Program-made: the position numbers and the translations under genes
Part shown: piece by piece, positions 1-9,000 of the stretch
Position numbering within the stretch: the first letter of the stretch is position 1
Layout of the letters: each line of letters opens with the position of its first letter
Virus record (IMG/VR): IMGVR_UViG_3300006920_000090
Coordinates: 1 to 41,199 of that record
DNA length: 41,199 nucleotides
Source of the DNA: a virus
Reading direction: 5' to 3' (one strand)
The notes under the pieces: generated by a model
Told to the model about the DNA's origin: nothing
What the model saw: only the letters and a program-made list of their open reading frames with translations
The model's database searches: none

Positions 1-1092
1 CGCAAGCCTTGTTTGAACTGAAAGAGTGGCAATCTTGTGTCTGATTTCAGCAGAGAATTGACCATGCTGGAGTCTTGAGGAAACAATTTTCGAGGATGCG
101 TCAATTGCTTTCATGCTTGCATCCAAACCACCCAGCCGCATTTGGTATTGCTGACCGTACAACGTGTGCTGGTTCTGGAGTTTTTCTCTTGAGAGCTTGT
201 CGTTGAGTTCAGCGATAGCTTCGTTTCTTTCGCGGGTGTTCCTAGAAGTTATGTCTGCCATGATTCCTGAAGAATAGAATCCCCTGTCGATCATTGCTTG
301 GCTTTGAGTTGCCAAATCTGCATCAAACTTCTCGTTAATTCTAATAAGCTCTGTGGAGCCAAGATCGTTTAACAAAGCCTTTGCTATGACCTGATGGGCT
401 TCGTAGTCGGCTACAAGAGTCGTACCCAGATCGGCGTATTCATTGTTAAACGCTGTGACTGCAACTGCAAAATCATCAATTGCCCCATCAACTCCGTCAA
501 TGATAGCCCCGATATTTAACCCGCTAGTCATTTCGTCGTATTCGGCTTGAGCAGTGTCAGCCGCGTTTGCCCATGTCGTCTTGAGCTTGGCTAATTCCGT
601 TGCCCTGTCACCTGAATCTTTGCTTTGGTATTCTTCTTTGTAAGAATCGTAGTCGGCGGCAGTTTGATCCACTTGATTAAGCATTATAGTAAGATAGCCG
701 CTTTCACCCCCAGCCTTTTCGTCTACAAATTCCGTCACTTCGGACTGGTGCTTGTCAAGCATGTTTTGCATGTTGAAGATAATATCTTCGTACCTTGCAT
801 CATTTGCCCAGCGACCTTCATTGAACGAATTAGTAAAGTCAACCAAAAGGCTGTAAAGCACATTCCAATGCAGCAGCCTAGTCCTTGCCATTAAGTAGGT
901 TGTTGTCGGAGGCTCTGTACTTTCATCGGTGTTTGCTGCATTAAGCTGCCACCCTTGAGCTAAAAGCCACGGCAATGCCTCCTCGGAAATTCCATCCACA
1001 ACGCTGGTAAAATACCAGCCGTTCATGTTTGGAAGACCTTTCCAAGCAGGCGTTATGTCCTGAAACTGTGGATCAAGTTCTGTATGCGGCAT
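1..1092 (-). CDS. Partial phage virion-associated protein, 3' end cut by window edge
   Basis: An open frame begins with ATG at 1092 and runs to base 1 without a stop, so at least 364 N-terminal residues are present and the C-terminus lies outside. The protein begins MPHTELDPQFQDITPAWKG. Its middle is acidic and alpha-helical, with long Ala/Glu/Asp/Lys-rich stretches typical of a coiled coil, and late segments such as RNTRERNEAIAELNDKLSRE. The start is set by a one-base TAATG overlap with the stop of the gene upstream, implying translational coupling inside the late operon. I do not recognise the family. A tail or internal virion protein is inferred only from position and composition. Confidence 0.75.
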   Translation of the reverse strand, partial: MPHTELDPQFQDITPAWKGLPNMNGWYFTSVVDGISEEALPWLLAQGWQLNAANTDESTEPPTTTYLMARTRLLHWNVLYSLLVDFTNSFNEGRWANDARYEDIIFNMQNMLDKHQSEVTEFVDEKAGGESGYLTIMLNQVDQTAADYDSYKEEYQSKDSGDRATELAKLKTTWANAADTAQAEYDEMTSGLNIGAIIDGVDGAIDDFAVAVTAFNNEYADLGTTLVADYEAHQVIAKALLNDLGSTELIRINEKFDADLATQSQAMIDRGFYSSGIMADITSRNTRERNEAIAELNDKLSREKLQNQHTLYGQQYQMRLGGLDASMKAIDASSKIVSSRLQHGQFSAEIRHKIATLSVQTRLA

Positions 1093-1619
1093 TAGGACAC
1101 CGTGATAGTTGTAGGTTTAGGAAAACTGTGAGTTGTTGAATCTCGCCACAAGTAATAAGTTCCTGCGTCAAGTAAAAACGTAACGACTCCGAAATCATTT
1201 GTGGTAAGCGTACCCGCAACCACGTTAGAGCCTGCTGAGTCTGTAGAAACCCAGCATTCAACTCCCGCTACTGGAGTCCCTGAAGACTTGACGGTTAGCT
1301 CGTAAGTAATTGAACCTGCACCGCCAAGCCCTGAGACATCTACGTTGGTAAATTCGCCAGCCTGAACTATTTCTGTGTCAGTTCCAGTAAATTTAACTTC
1401 GTATGAAGCAACTCCTTGGCCTGCAAGAAATACAACCACTCGATGCTTGCCATCAATTGCAGGCGAACCTGTAAATGTTGCTTTATAAAGCCCACTACTC
1501 GCAGGCAATTCTGCAACAGACGAAGCCGTATGCAAGACAGCATCCCCGCCAATAGCAAACACCTTTGCTGTAAGAGTTTGCCCAGACGTATAAGCAAATT
1601 GTATTTTTTGCGTAGCCAT
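1092..1619 (-). CDS. Small beta-sandwich virion protein (transthyretin/carboxypeptidase-regulatory-like fold)
   Basis: The protein has 175 residues and begins MATQKIQFAYTSGQT. I chose this ATG over a longer frame because AAGGGA lies just upstream and the longer form would overlap the preceding gene. The sequence is beta-rich. Its second half (GTPVAGVECWVSTD, then a threonine/valine stretch and DAGTYYLW) looks like the Ig/transthyretin-like fold used as an adhesive or stalk domain in phage tail proteins. The first half resembles small phage beta-sandwich domains. It lies between tail fibre genes and the next virion gene, and its stop overlaps the next ATG. Function in host attachment or fibre connection is inference. 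Confidence 0.7.
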   Translation of the reverse strand: MATQKIQFAYTSGQTLTAKVFAIGGDAVLHTASSVAELPASSGLYKATFTGSPAIDGKHRVVVFLAGQGVASYEVKFTGTDTEIVQAGEFTNVDVSGLGGAGSITYELTVKSSGTPVAGVECWVSTDSAGSNVVAGTLTTNDFGVVTFLLDAGTYYLWRDSTTHSFPKPTTITVS

Positions 1620-1629
1620 TGAAGTCCCT

Positions 1630-1968
1630 TTAATCGTGATGTTCTGGAGCAGGTGGTAAAGCAGCAAGTGCAGCAGTTCTCTCTGCTTCGCCACCCTCAA
1701 GCCATCTAGAATCTAACTCATCTGTTCGCGCTTGATCGTTCGCTTGCTGCACGATGTAGTTCTCATGCGCCGACTGAATCGTTGCTGTTAACACGGTTAA
1801 ATAACTGGCTTTTAAATCTGCCCAAGGTGTTACAGGTAGCGGATCAGCAGGAGGCTCGTTAAATGCTCGTTTTTCGTTTTCTTTATCAACGATAAACTTA
1901 GCTGCCAACGCCCCGTGTGTTCCTTCATCAAGATCAACTACTGTTACTGTAAAATCTGCGTGACTCAT
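1630..1968 (-). CDS. Small acidic phage protein of unknown function
   Basis: The frame encodes 112 residues starting MSHADFTVTVVDLDEG. The first third looks beta-stranded. The rest is helical and Ala/Glu-rich (SAHENYIVQQANDQ, GGEAERTAALAALPP) and ends in EHHD. AGGAGATGACTA stands before the ATG, with the previous gene's TAA sharing its last base with the start. The place directly after the S74-type spike would suit a fibre assembly protein or minor tail component, but no family motif supports that. Confidence 0.65.
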   Translation of the reverse strand: MSHADFTVTVVDLDEGTHGALAAKFIVDKENEKRAFNEPPADPLPVTPWADLKASYLTVLTATIQSAHENYIVQQANDQARTDELDSRWLEGGEAERTAALAALPPAPEHHD

Positions 1969-2129
1969 TAGTCATCTCCTTTATTGTCTTCTTTTGGTAA
2001 TGTCTTAATTAACAAATCGCGTTTTTGTGAAAGCTCTAAAAATTGCTTTACAGAAGGCAATTGAGCTAATGTTTCCATTTGAATGCCAATAACTTGAATT
2101 GCTTGCTTTGTCTCTTGCGTTTCGTCCAT
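1968..2129 (-). CDS. 53-residue helical phage protein
   Basis: A short frame of 53 codons plus stop fills the space between the tail spike and the next gene. It begins MDETQETKQAIQVIGIQ and ends KEDNKGDD. Both ends use the TAATG junction: its ATG overlaps the stop of the spike gene and its TAA overlaps the start of the following gene. That double coupling and the lack of any gap are the main reasons to believe it is real. It is predicted to be helical and charged. No function can be assigned. Confidence 0.6.
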   Translation of the reverse strand: MDETQETKQAIQVIGIQMETLAQLPSVKQFLELSQKRDLLIKTLPKEDNKGDD

Positions 2130-4642
2130 TAAATTCTTTCTTTTATTTGTTTAATTTCTTCGTAAAGTTCCTGAATTGCACCAACCAAAAGTGGAACAAA
2201 CTTTTCATACTGGACAGTCTTGTAGTCCATGTGTTCGCCTACCAAAGTTGGTTCTGCAATCTCCACCTCTTGAGCTAAAAACCCAAAGTCCTTTCCTTTA
2301 TTACTGTGAACATGTCTGTATCCATCTTTCCAAACAAAACTTCTTGGAAAGATTTTCATAACCCGATCTAATGAGTTTTCCAAATTAAATATGTCAGACT
2401 TCAGCCTCAAGTCGGAAACGCCACCGCCACCACCAGCACCACTGGAAGCAGCCGTCAGCCTGCCTTGAGCGTCCACGGTAATACTGGCGTTAGTGTATGA
2501 TCCGGCGGTTACTGCCGTGTGAGCCAGTTTGTCAGCCGTGACTTGGTTGTCGCCAATGTGAGCCGTGTCGATTGATCCATCGGTGTAATGGTCGCTGTCG
2601 ATCACATTAGCAGGAAGTGTGACTCCACCATCGAATGTGTGGTCGCCTGTCCAAGTATAGTCCTCGCCAGTGTCTACAGTTGCAGCAGGCAGATTTGTTA
2701 AGCCTGATCCATTACCTACAAACGCGGTTGCGGTGCAAGTTCCATCTTTTTTGACTCTAAACTTTTGAACACCGCTTACTTTCAGATTCAGCAAGTTTGA
2801 GTTTACATCGCTTGCTGTGTCGGTTATGTTCGCGTCAAAGCCCTGAAATATTGTTGACGCATTATTCCACGTTCTGTTAATTGTAAAACTTGAGTTGGTT
2901 TGTACGGCTACGTTAAACACTGCTTGGCTTTTGTTCATGTAGCCGCGTGAATTGCCACCAAAATACCAACTGATCGTACCGTTATAATCAACGTCGAATT
3001 TAAAACCTTCATTGGCTGACGATGATAACTGCGAAGTCTGAAAGATAAATCCTCCACCGGCAGTTGTTCCAAGAGAATTAACCTTAAATTTGTAGTTGTC
3101 GCCATTTGGTTCAATCGACAAATAACCATAGTTGCTATTGTCTACATAGCTACCGCGCACCTTTGCCGCACCTTGCCAAACCTCTGACCAAATATGATTG
3201 CTTTGTCCACAAACTTCAGTGCCATCAGGCCAAGGGAATAAATCACTTTGCAGAATTACACCCGAAGAAGTAATTTCTAATTTCGCGGTTCCTCCAGCAG
3301 TAAAAATATAAGCCCCAAAGCTATTCCTAAACCAGATATTGTTTGATGAAGAACCAATTCGCAAATCTCGAACCGTTCCCGATCCGGTCGCTGCACTGTA
3401 GAGATAGTTGACGTTGCTCGTTGAATACAAGCTCATCGACTCAGTGTTCGTCGTGTTTGTGTGGCTATCGCCTAAGTTGTAAAACTTGAACGAGCCACCA
3501 GTCTCGACGTTTAAATTTTCATAACTTCCGGCGACTGCGTGTACTTCTAACCAACGAGCAGTAGAAACCGGCAAGCCAAGTTTAATACTGGATACCTTCG
3601 GAAGAAAAGAATTGTTTCGGAAACTGTAGTATTGAGTGCTGCCCGCAGCGTTCCAGATGTTTAAAAACTGGCTTGCCGATTCGTTAAGTTTTAGTAGTGA
3701 TTCACCGCCTTGAATTAGGTCAGTCGTTAGCGTACCACTAAAAGTGCCGTCAACACTAAAAAGGTCACCCCATTCGTTGCTGCTATTTCCAAGAGTTAAT
3801 CCGGTAGCAAGTGGAATTGAACTTACATAATGGGAAATAGAGGTATTTCCGATTACCAGTTTCGTTACGTTGTTTATGTTAAAGTTAATCGACGAAGAAC
3901 CGCGAAGTTGATTCGTGTCAACAACTGTAAAGTTGCCCGAAGTTGCATAAACGCCATTAAATCGGTCTGTAGTGTATCCAATGTTAATTGATTGACCACT
4001 CTGTGGTCTTAAAAGATTCGCACCAAAGTAAATGTAACCGCCGGATGCTCCATACAAATATGTGAAAGCTGTGTCGCCTCTTAACCTGCGACTACTTCCG
4101 ACACTAATATCAAAAGACCTTAACGAGCCTGATCCTGTTGCTTTGGTCGCAATCGTTGCTACGTTAGAGTCAAAGCTAGTTTCCAGAAACTCAGTGTTAG
4201 TATCGCCAAACTCACCTAGATTAAAAACATTGATGCTAGTTTTTAAATCAAGGTTTACAAAGAAACCCGTCACCCACCTGCGACTTGTTGCACCAAAATC
4301 AATGGTTTCGTCGTAGCGTGGTTTAAATACTTGGTAAGGCTCGAATCCACTGCTGCCCCAACGCAATACATTGGATGCACCGTTGGCATCAGTGAGATAA
4401 CCATAGTTTGCGTCAAACTTTATTCCTTCGGAACCTAAGCTGTTTTGTATTTGATTAACAGTTAGCGTTTGCGTGAAAGTGTTATCGCCTGTCCAAGTGT
4501 TGTCGCTATCCAGCAAGCCATAATCGGAGGTATCAACACCTATCGCTGCGCGTGCGGCTGCTTGGTCGGCAGCAGTAATGAGCGACCGTCCGGTAGCGGT
4601 AGAATCGTAAATCGAGACTGCTGGAAATGAGAATACGCCCAT
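2129..4642 (-). CDS. Tail spike/fibre with C-terminal S74 intramolecular chaperone
   Basis: The protein has 837 residues. Most of it is a long beta-rich shaft with repeating Ser/Asn/Gly/Thr segments (for example SSINFNINNVTKLVIG), expected to form a trimeric beta-structure. A TGDHTF stretch and a poly-Gly linker precede the last ~95 residues. These match the peptidase S74 chaperone: SDLRLKSDI supplies the Ser743/Lys748 pair with the five-residue spacing of the endosialidase family, followed by DFGFLAQEVE and a terminal coiled coil. In that family the C-terminal domain trimerises the fibre and then cuts itself off. The protein is probably the receptor-binding appendage. Ligand unknown. Confidence 0.88.
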   Translation of the reverse strand: MGVFSFPAVSIYDSTATGRSLITAADQAAARAAIGVDTSDYGLLDSDNTWTGDNTFTQTLTVNQIQNSLGSEGIKFDANYGYLTDANGASNVLRWGSSGFEPYQVFKPRYDETIDFGATSRRWVTGFFVNLDLKTSINVFNLGEFGDTNTEFLETSFDSNVATIATKATGSGSLRSFDISVGSSRRLRGDTAFTYLYGASGGYIYFGANLLRPQSGQSINIGYTTDRFNGVYATSGNFTVVDTNQLRGSSSINFNINNVTKLVIGNTSISHYVSSIPLATGLTLGNSSNEWGDLFSVDGTFSGTLTTDLIQGGESLLKLNESASQFLNIWNAAGSTQYYSFRNNSFLPKVSSIKLGLPVSTARWLEVHAVAGSYENLNVETGGSFKFYNLGDSHTNTTNTESMSLYSTSNVNYLYSAATGSGTVRDLRIGSSSNNIWFRNSFGAYIFTAGGTAKLEITSSGVILQSDLFPWPDGTEVCGQSNHIWSEVWQGAAKVRGSYVDNSNYGYLSIEPNGDNYKFKVNSLGTTAGGGFIFQTSQLSSSANEGFKFDVDYNGTISWYFGGNSRGYMNKSQAVFNVAVQTNSSFTINRTWNNASTIFQGFDANITDTASDVNSNLLNLKVSGVQKFRVKKDGTCTATAFVGNGSGLTNLPAATVDTGEDYTWTGDHTFDGGVTLPANVIDSDHYTDGSIDTAHIGDNQVTADKLAHTAVTAGSYTNASITVDAQGRLTAASSGAGGGGGVSDLRLKSDIFNLENSLDRVMKIFPRSFVWKDGYRHVHSNKGKDFGFLAQEVEIAEPTLVGEHMDYKTVQYEKFVPLLVGAIQELYEEIKQIKERI

Positions 4643-4654
4643 GCTGCTTCCCTA

Positions 4655-6688
4655 CTACCAAGCTGCGACAGTTTGGTTTCTTTGGTATTGAATATTAAGA
4701 CCAAACAGCCAAGCATCCTCAGCCATGTCGTCTGTTCCGTCAGTGTTTCTGTAAATCTCAAAAACAATAAGGTTGTTTAAACTAGCTGATCCACCAACGG
4801 TTATTGCTGGTGTCGCCGGAGTGACTTGCATTTTGGTTCCACTGCTTCCCAATAGCGTGTCGCTAACAATTTGCGGAGTTCCTAAAGCCGCATCTATTGC
4901 AGCATTGTCTCCAAGTGCATTTGCTTTCAGCCCCCATTCAACAGTATCCCCAGCCGTTGAGCCACTAGCTGAAGACCAGTAAAACTTTGCTTTAATTGTG
5001 CCTCTGTTCCAATCCTCTGGCATTACTATGCTGAACTGAACACGTTCCTCGGTCGCACCGCCGTCAAATGCAAAATACTGCACGTCAACGTCATTTGTCC
5101 CGTATTCGTTCTTTGCCAATGCAGCAGCCCCGTTTGTGGTGCATGGGTGCATTTTTGACGAATCCACATAGATGTTGGCGTAGTGACCAACGGTTTCTAA
5201 GTAAGTCTTGATTCTGCTTACCTGAGACTTGCGGTTGGTTCCAGAGGCTCCGTCATCAACAATGATTAAATCGGTAGAAGCCAGCCCTGCCCCAATATCT
5301 GCCGTTCCGTCAATATCTAAACCTGCCACATCGCCAGAGCCAATGTACGTCTTTAGGCGAGCCATTGTTGCTTTGCGGTTTGTACCACCAGCCCCGTCAT
5401 CAACGATAAACAGATCGGCATCAACTAATGCGGCTCCAATGTCTGTCGCGCCGTCAATGTCGAGGTTGGTGATGTCCTCAACGGCCTCCGAGACTGCCTG
5501 CTCTGTCGGCAATGCACTATCTGACTCACTGCCCGTAAACCTAACCGTAGTGACGACCGACAGCCCGTCCGTAAGCGTCTTTGCGGCAGAATCCCATTGC
5601 GGGACGTTGTATTGAGTTGTCGCCACAGGCGCGATGACATCACCCGTAGTGACGTTCATAAAAGCCGAAAGAACTGCTGGGGTAACGTATTTTGGAGTTC
5701 CACCCTGAAGACAGTAAATTCTATCAGTAGCAGTCGTTGTGCTGACTGGCGACAAACTGTTGACGTAGGCTGCGTAATCGACCCACAGTTTTGTCTCTAA
5801 GTTTGTAAGGGTGAGTTTCTTAGGAGTCCCAGAGTCATCGACAGTAAACATGTCAGCACCATTAGGACTTGCAGCAGCAAGGCCGGAAAACGTGAGAACC
5901 CCGTCTTGAAGCCCTGATGCTGCAAATGTAACCAACGTGTCAACGTCCAGCTTGTATCTAGTTCCACTCCGTTCCATCAACAGCATGTCACCGGAAGCGG
6001 CAGGGTCAGCTTCAGCCATTCCCCAGCCAAAGTCTTCTACGTCAAGTTCCGCTGCCAGATAAGTGTTTGCCAACACCGTCAACGTCATCTTCTTGGCTGT
6101 TGTCCCTTGAAGAACATACAATGTGTCCGCGTCTACTGGCGAGCTTACCGCAGACAACGCGGCAAGATAAGAGTTGAATTGTGCTTGGACTCTTGCCGAG
6201 AGGTTGGCAAAGGTCACTTTCTTTGCGGTTCCACCTTGGGAAAGAGGATACTCATCTGAATCGGCAAGTGTTGCAGCACTCAACGCCGCAATTTGCGCTC
6301 CCAACGATCCATTTTCCGTGTTGAAATACGCACCCAGCGTATCAATGTCGATGCTGTATTTTGTCCCACCGCGATTAAGTATTAACTTGTCTGCACTTGT
6401 CGCCGGAGTAACCTCACTTGGGTCTGTCCAAAGGTAGGCGTATACATAATCGCACAAAGCATCAAGATCAAAGGTTCCCTCTGTCCCTGAACGCTCCATG
6501 ATTAACGCATCGCCGGTGGTTGGAGTCACCGCGCCGGAAGCTGTCAAAGCCGCAATGATGTACGCTTTGATTAAATCAGGGGTCTGGTATTTTGTAGTTG
6601 ATCCATCAACAACGGCAATCTTTTCACTACCCCCGACCGTATCAGCCGGTAAAGCCGAAACAAAGTTTTTGTAATATACATCAGCCAT
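4655..6688 (-). CDS. Repeat-containing tail fibre / virion protein
   Basis: The protein has 677 residues and starts MADVYYKNFVSALPAD at an ATG that overlaps the preceding stop as TAATG, with AGGCAGG upstream. A longer frame exists but lies inside the upstream gene. About ten degenerate repeats follow, each with a core like ADTLYVLQGTTAKKMTLTVL, spaced about 45-65 residues apart; the last two are nearly identical (IVDDGAGGTNRK, IVDDGASGTNRK). The final ~140 residues form a separate beta-rich domain (RVQFSIVMPEDWNRGTIKAK, then VFEIYRN). Such repeat-plus-cap proteins are common in marine phage fibres. It probably builds a fibre or a connector for the S74 spike next to it. Confidence 0.8.
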   Translation of the reverse strand: MADVYYKNFVSALPADTVGGSEKIAVVDGSTTKYQTPDLIKAYIIAALTASGAVTPTTGDALIMERSGTEGTFDLDALCDYVYAYLWTDPSEVTPATSADKLILNRGGTKYSIDIDTLGAYFNTENGSLGAQIAALSAATLADSDEYPLSQGGTAKKVTFANLSARVQAQFNSYLAALSAVSSPVDADTLYVLQGTTAKKMTLTVLANTYLAAELDVEDFGWGMAEADPAASGDMLLMERSGTRYKLDVDTLVTFAASGLQDGVLTFSGLAAASPNGADMFTVDDSGTPKKLTLTNLETKLWVDYAAYVNSLSPVSTTTATDRIYCLQGGTPKYVTPAVLSAFMNVTTGDVIAPVATTQYNVPQWDSAAKTLTDGLSVVTTVRFTGSESDSALPTEQAVSEAVEDITNLDIDGATDIGAALVDADLFIVDDGAGGTNRKATMARLKTYIGSGDVAGLDIDGTADIGAGLASTDLIIVDDGASGTNRKSQVSRIKTYLETVGHYANIYVDSSKMHPCTTNGAAALAKNEYGTNDVDVQYFAFDGGATEERVQFSIVMPEDWNRGTIKAKFYWSSASGSTAGDTVEWGLKANALGDNAAIDAALGTPQIVSDTLLGSSGTKMQVTPATPAITVGGSASLNNLIVFEIYRNTDGTDDMAEDAWLFGLNIQYQRNQTVAAW

Positions 6689-8265
6689 TATCTGTACCTG
6701 CCTGAAAGTTTTAATTGCATACTTGCTCCCTCGAAGCTCCATCTGTCTGTTGATTGAAGCCAAATGCAGCACCAAAGCGATGAAACTCGCGGGTATTGAG
6801 CTAGAGACCTTCCAGCCGACCATGTATCCGTGTGCTTGACGTAACCGGAGTAATCTCCACCCGCTTGAAAGGCTTCTATAGCCAACTTTGCGTTATCCGA
6901 TGCTTCTTCGGCAGATGCACCAACAACAACTCTCCAAGTTACAGTGCCGCTTCCTGTGCCTAAAGCTCCATGAAGCATGTTGATTATTCCACTTCTATCA
7001 ACTGAACCCAACCTCATTGCTCCCATGATTACATGGCTTTGAATTGCAGTCCCATCGTCGTCGCTCCCCCCAACCTTTCGCACGTAACCATCATTGCCAC
7101 CAAGTATCACTTCACCCTTGTGCTTGCAAACTGCTACAGGTGAATGGTCATTTTGAAGCCGAACTGCCCACCAAGCCTCTGTCTGTAATTCGTAAACCCA
7201 ATGGGTATCATTTCCACCTGCGGTTTTTAAATACACATGTATCATCTTCCGTTCTTGCTCGTACTCCATCAGGACGGTCGTGGTCGAGGTGTTTATGTCA
7301 TCCAATTCGGCGGGAAGTGAATTTTCAGAAACCATAGCAAGTCCCGAACCGTCAGCCCCCACCTTGTAAACGCCACAATCAGATAAGAAGAAAATTGTAT
7401 CGTCCGATTTGCACCATGCTTTAGACGAAACAATCCCAATATTATCAGACACTCTTTGAAGTTGCCCGCTTGCCGGATCACCTCGAAGAACCCAAAGAGT
7501 TGTCTTTGAAGCAATCATCAAAGAACTGTCTTTGTGTGAGATCATTGCAGTCGGAGCCAGCCCAACGTCTGAACTTAAAGCCAACTGCCATACGATTGCT
7601 CTGCTTCCGTCACTTATATCGCGTCCATAATCCCAATTTGAATAATCTCCCATCTTGGAAGCATAGATTGCATTATCGCCTCCTGAAACAATCAGCCTAT
7701 CTCTATAGACAGCCCCAAAGGTCGCTCCAGTTGGAACAGTCCCAGCACTAGCTACGATCAAATCAGTTTGCCCAGTTTTAGGGTTAAAACGAATTACGCT
7801 ACTGGCTGTCACGGCAAGAACAGTTTGTTGCCCGCTGACAAGAAACCCAGACGAAGGAGCAGCCACAGAACTGACAAGAATGTTATTTCCAGCATCGTCA
7901 GTCAGTAAATCTGCCGCATCAGATGGATCGTCGGGAGTTTCACCAAGATATGCAACCGGAGTTGCAAACACCCCGCCAGTCACCGTCTTGATGGATGAAT
8001 CAACCAACGCAAAAAGAACTTCAGTAGAGCCAGATTCACTTGAAAGGTTAATAGAAGCAAGGTCGCTTATTGTTGTTCCCAAATCATTTGCAACAAACTT
8101 AGTTAAGCCAACTCGACTCCCGCCTCTCAATCGTCGCTCTATGTTGTCCTCATTGCATACATTCACCGCCCAAGGGCAGGAATAACTGCCTCGTTTTTGT
8201 TTGGGACGTTCCGGCATTCGCCGGTTAATCCCTTCAATCGGAAAATGAAGTTCAATAGTTCGCAA
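6688..8265 (-). CDS. Beta-propeller-like tail nozzle/hub protein
   Basis: The protein has 525 residues. The start is TTG at 8265: the frame closes upstream before any ATG, and AAGGA lies seven bases before the TTG. The N-terminus (ELHFPIEGINRRMPERPKQK, then WAVNVCNEDNIERRLRGGSR) and the succession of blades such as AVYRDRLIVSGG and ALSSDVGLAPTAMIS look like the propeller proteins that form the nozzle of short-tailed phages. The assignment rests on fold-like pattern and on its place after the adaptor, not on a diagnostic motif. It might alternatively be a tail hub protein of another tail type. Confidence 0.6.
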   Translation of the reverse strand: MRTIELHFPIEGINRRMPERPKQKRGSYSCPWAVNVCNEDNIERRLRGGSRVGLTKFVANDLGTTISDLASINLSSESGSTEVLFALVDSSIKTVTGGVFATPVAYLGETPDDPSDAADLLTDDAGNNILVSSVAAPSSGFLVSGQQTVLAVTASSVIRFNPKTGQTDLIVASAGTVPTGATFGAVYRDRLIVSGGDNAIYASKMGDYSNWDYGRDISDGSRAIVWQLALSSDVGLAPTAMISHKDSSLMIASKTTLWVLRGDPASGQLQRVSDNIGIVSSKAWCKSDDTIFFLSDCGVYKVGADGSGLAMVSENSLPAELDDINTSTTTVLMEYEQERKMIHVYLKTAGGNDTHWVYELQTEAWWAVRLQNDHSPVAVCKHKGEVILGGNDGYVRKVGGSDDDGTAIQSHVIMGAMRLGSVDRSGIINMLHGALGTGSGTVTWRVVVGASAEEASDNAKLAIEAFQAGGDYSGYVKHTDTWSAGRSLAQYPRVSSLWCCIWLQSTDRWSFEGASMQLKLSGRYR

Positions 8266-8275
8266 CTGCTCATCC

Positions 8276-8638
8276 TTACGACAATGCTACGCTTCCGGTA
8301 TTGGTCAAAATTTCCCAACGGAAAGTTCCAGCCGTTGCAGTTTCTACGCTTACCATGTGAAGCAAATCCCCAACGTCTGCAAACACAGCAGTTGTGTTGC
8401 CTGCTACGTTAAGACCATTGGTTGCCGTCACGGTGCAATCACCGCCATCGACTCGCATACGAACAGTAGCCATCAAGCCACCGCCAATTGGATCAGCAAG
8501 AGTTCTTGTTTCCGCTGCTGCTGTTTCCAGTTCAACAATCCCACCAAACCGATCAATGCCAATGATGCTTGCATCGCCACCATCTGTAAGTTGCAAAGGA
8601 GCCTTTGCCATGTCGTGTGCTGCTCTGTGTCCACTCAT
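8276..8638 (-). CDS. Small phage beta-sandwich protein
   Basis: The frame encodes 120 residues (MSGHRAAHDMAKAPLQLTD...). AAGGAAAAAAG precedes the ATG at good spacing. From about residue 15 on it is beta-rich, with VRMRVDGGDCTVTATNGLNV and a C-terminal FRWEILTNTG strand. That layout is often seen in small head or tail decoration-like proteins. It is co-transcribed with the next gene upstream, which is of similar size and composition. The two may be a pair of capsid or tail-surface proteins, but this is inference. Confidence 0.65.
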   Translation of the reverse strand: MSGHRAAHDMAKAPLQLTDGGDASIIGIDRFGGIVELETAAAETRTLADPIGGGLMATVRMRVDGGDCTVTATNGLNVAGNTTAVFADVGDLLHMVSVETATAGTFRWEILTNTGSVALS

Positions 8639-8647
8639 CTTTTTTCC

Positions 8648-8995
8648 TTATCTGCTTTTTAAGCTAACTAAAACAACGCCTGCTGCATTTGCAACAGCCT
8701 TGATACCCACAGCACCAACTAAGTCCTGTGGAATTGGGTACGCCCCATTTGCCGCAACAGTCTGGACAGTTGCAACGTAAGTTAAAGGCGTTAAGCCTGA
8801 ATTTACAGTGTGCTTTGCAGGCTCGTATTCACCGCCAAGTGTATCACAAGCCAGCCAAGTCAATGAAGTAATAGATGAGCCATTAGGAATGTAAACCATT
8901 CCGCAATCAAACTCTCCATACCCAATTGCATCGCTGCTGCTTCCGTCTGCATCTGTGCCTACCGAATACGCTTCTGCTATTGAAAAATTTGTCAT
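8648..8995 (-). CDS. Small phage virion-like protein
   Basis: The protein has 115 residues, begins MTNFSIAEAYSVGTDADG and ends VGIKAVANAAGVVLVSLKSR. It is beta-rich, low in charge and lacks cysteine clusters or catalytic motifs. It starts six bases after the stop of the adaptor gene without a clear Shine-Dalgarno sequence, so it is probably translated by coupling. Position and composition suggest a minor virion component. No family is recognised. Confidence 0.65.
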   Translation of the reverse strand: MTNFSIAEAYSVGTDADGSSSDAIGYGEFDCGMVYIPNGSSITSLTWLACDTLGGEYEPAKHTVNSGLTPLTYVATVQTVAANGAYPIPQDLVGAVGIKAVANAAGVVLVSLKSR

Positions 8996-9000
8996 TATTT

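Noticed and set aside
1416-1622. Plus-strand frames within the late region and within the polyvalent gene
   Set aside because: They are antisense shadows of long minus-strand genes, lack ribosome sites and have implausible composition.
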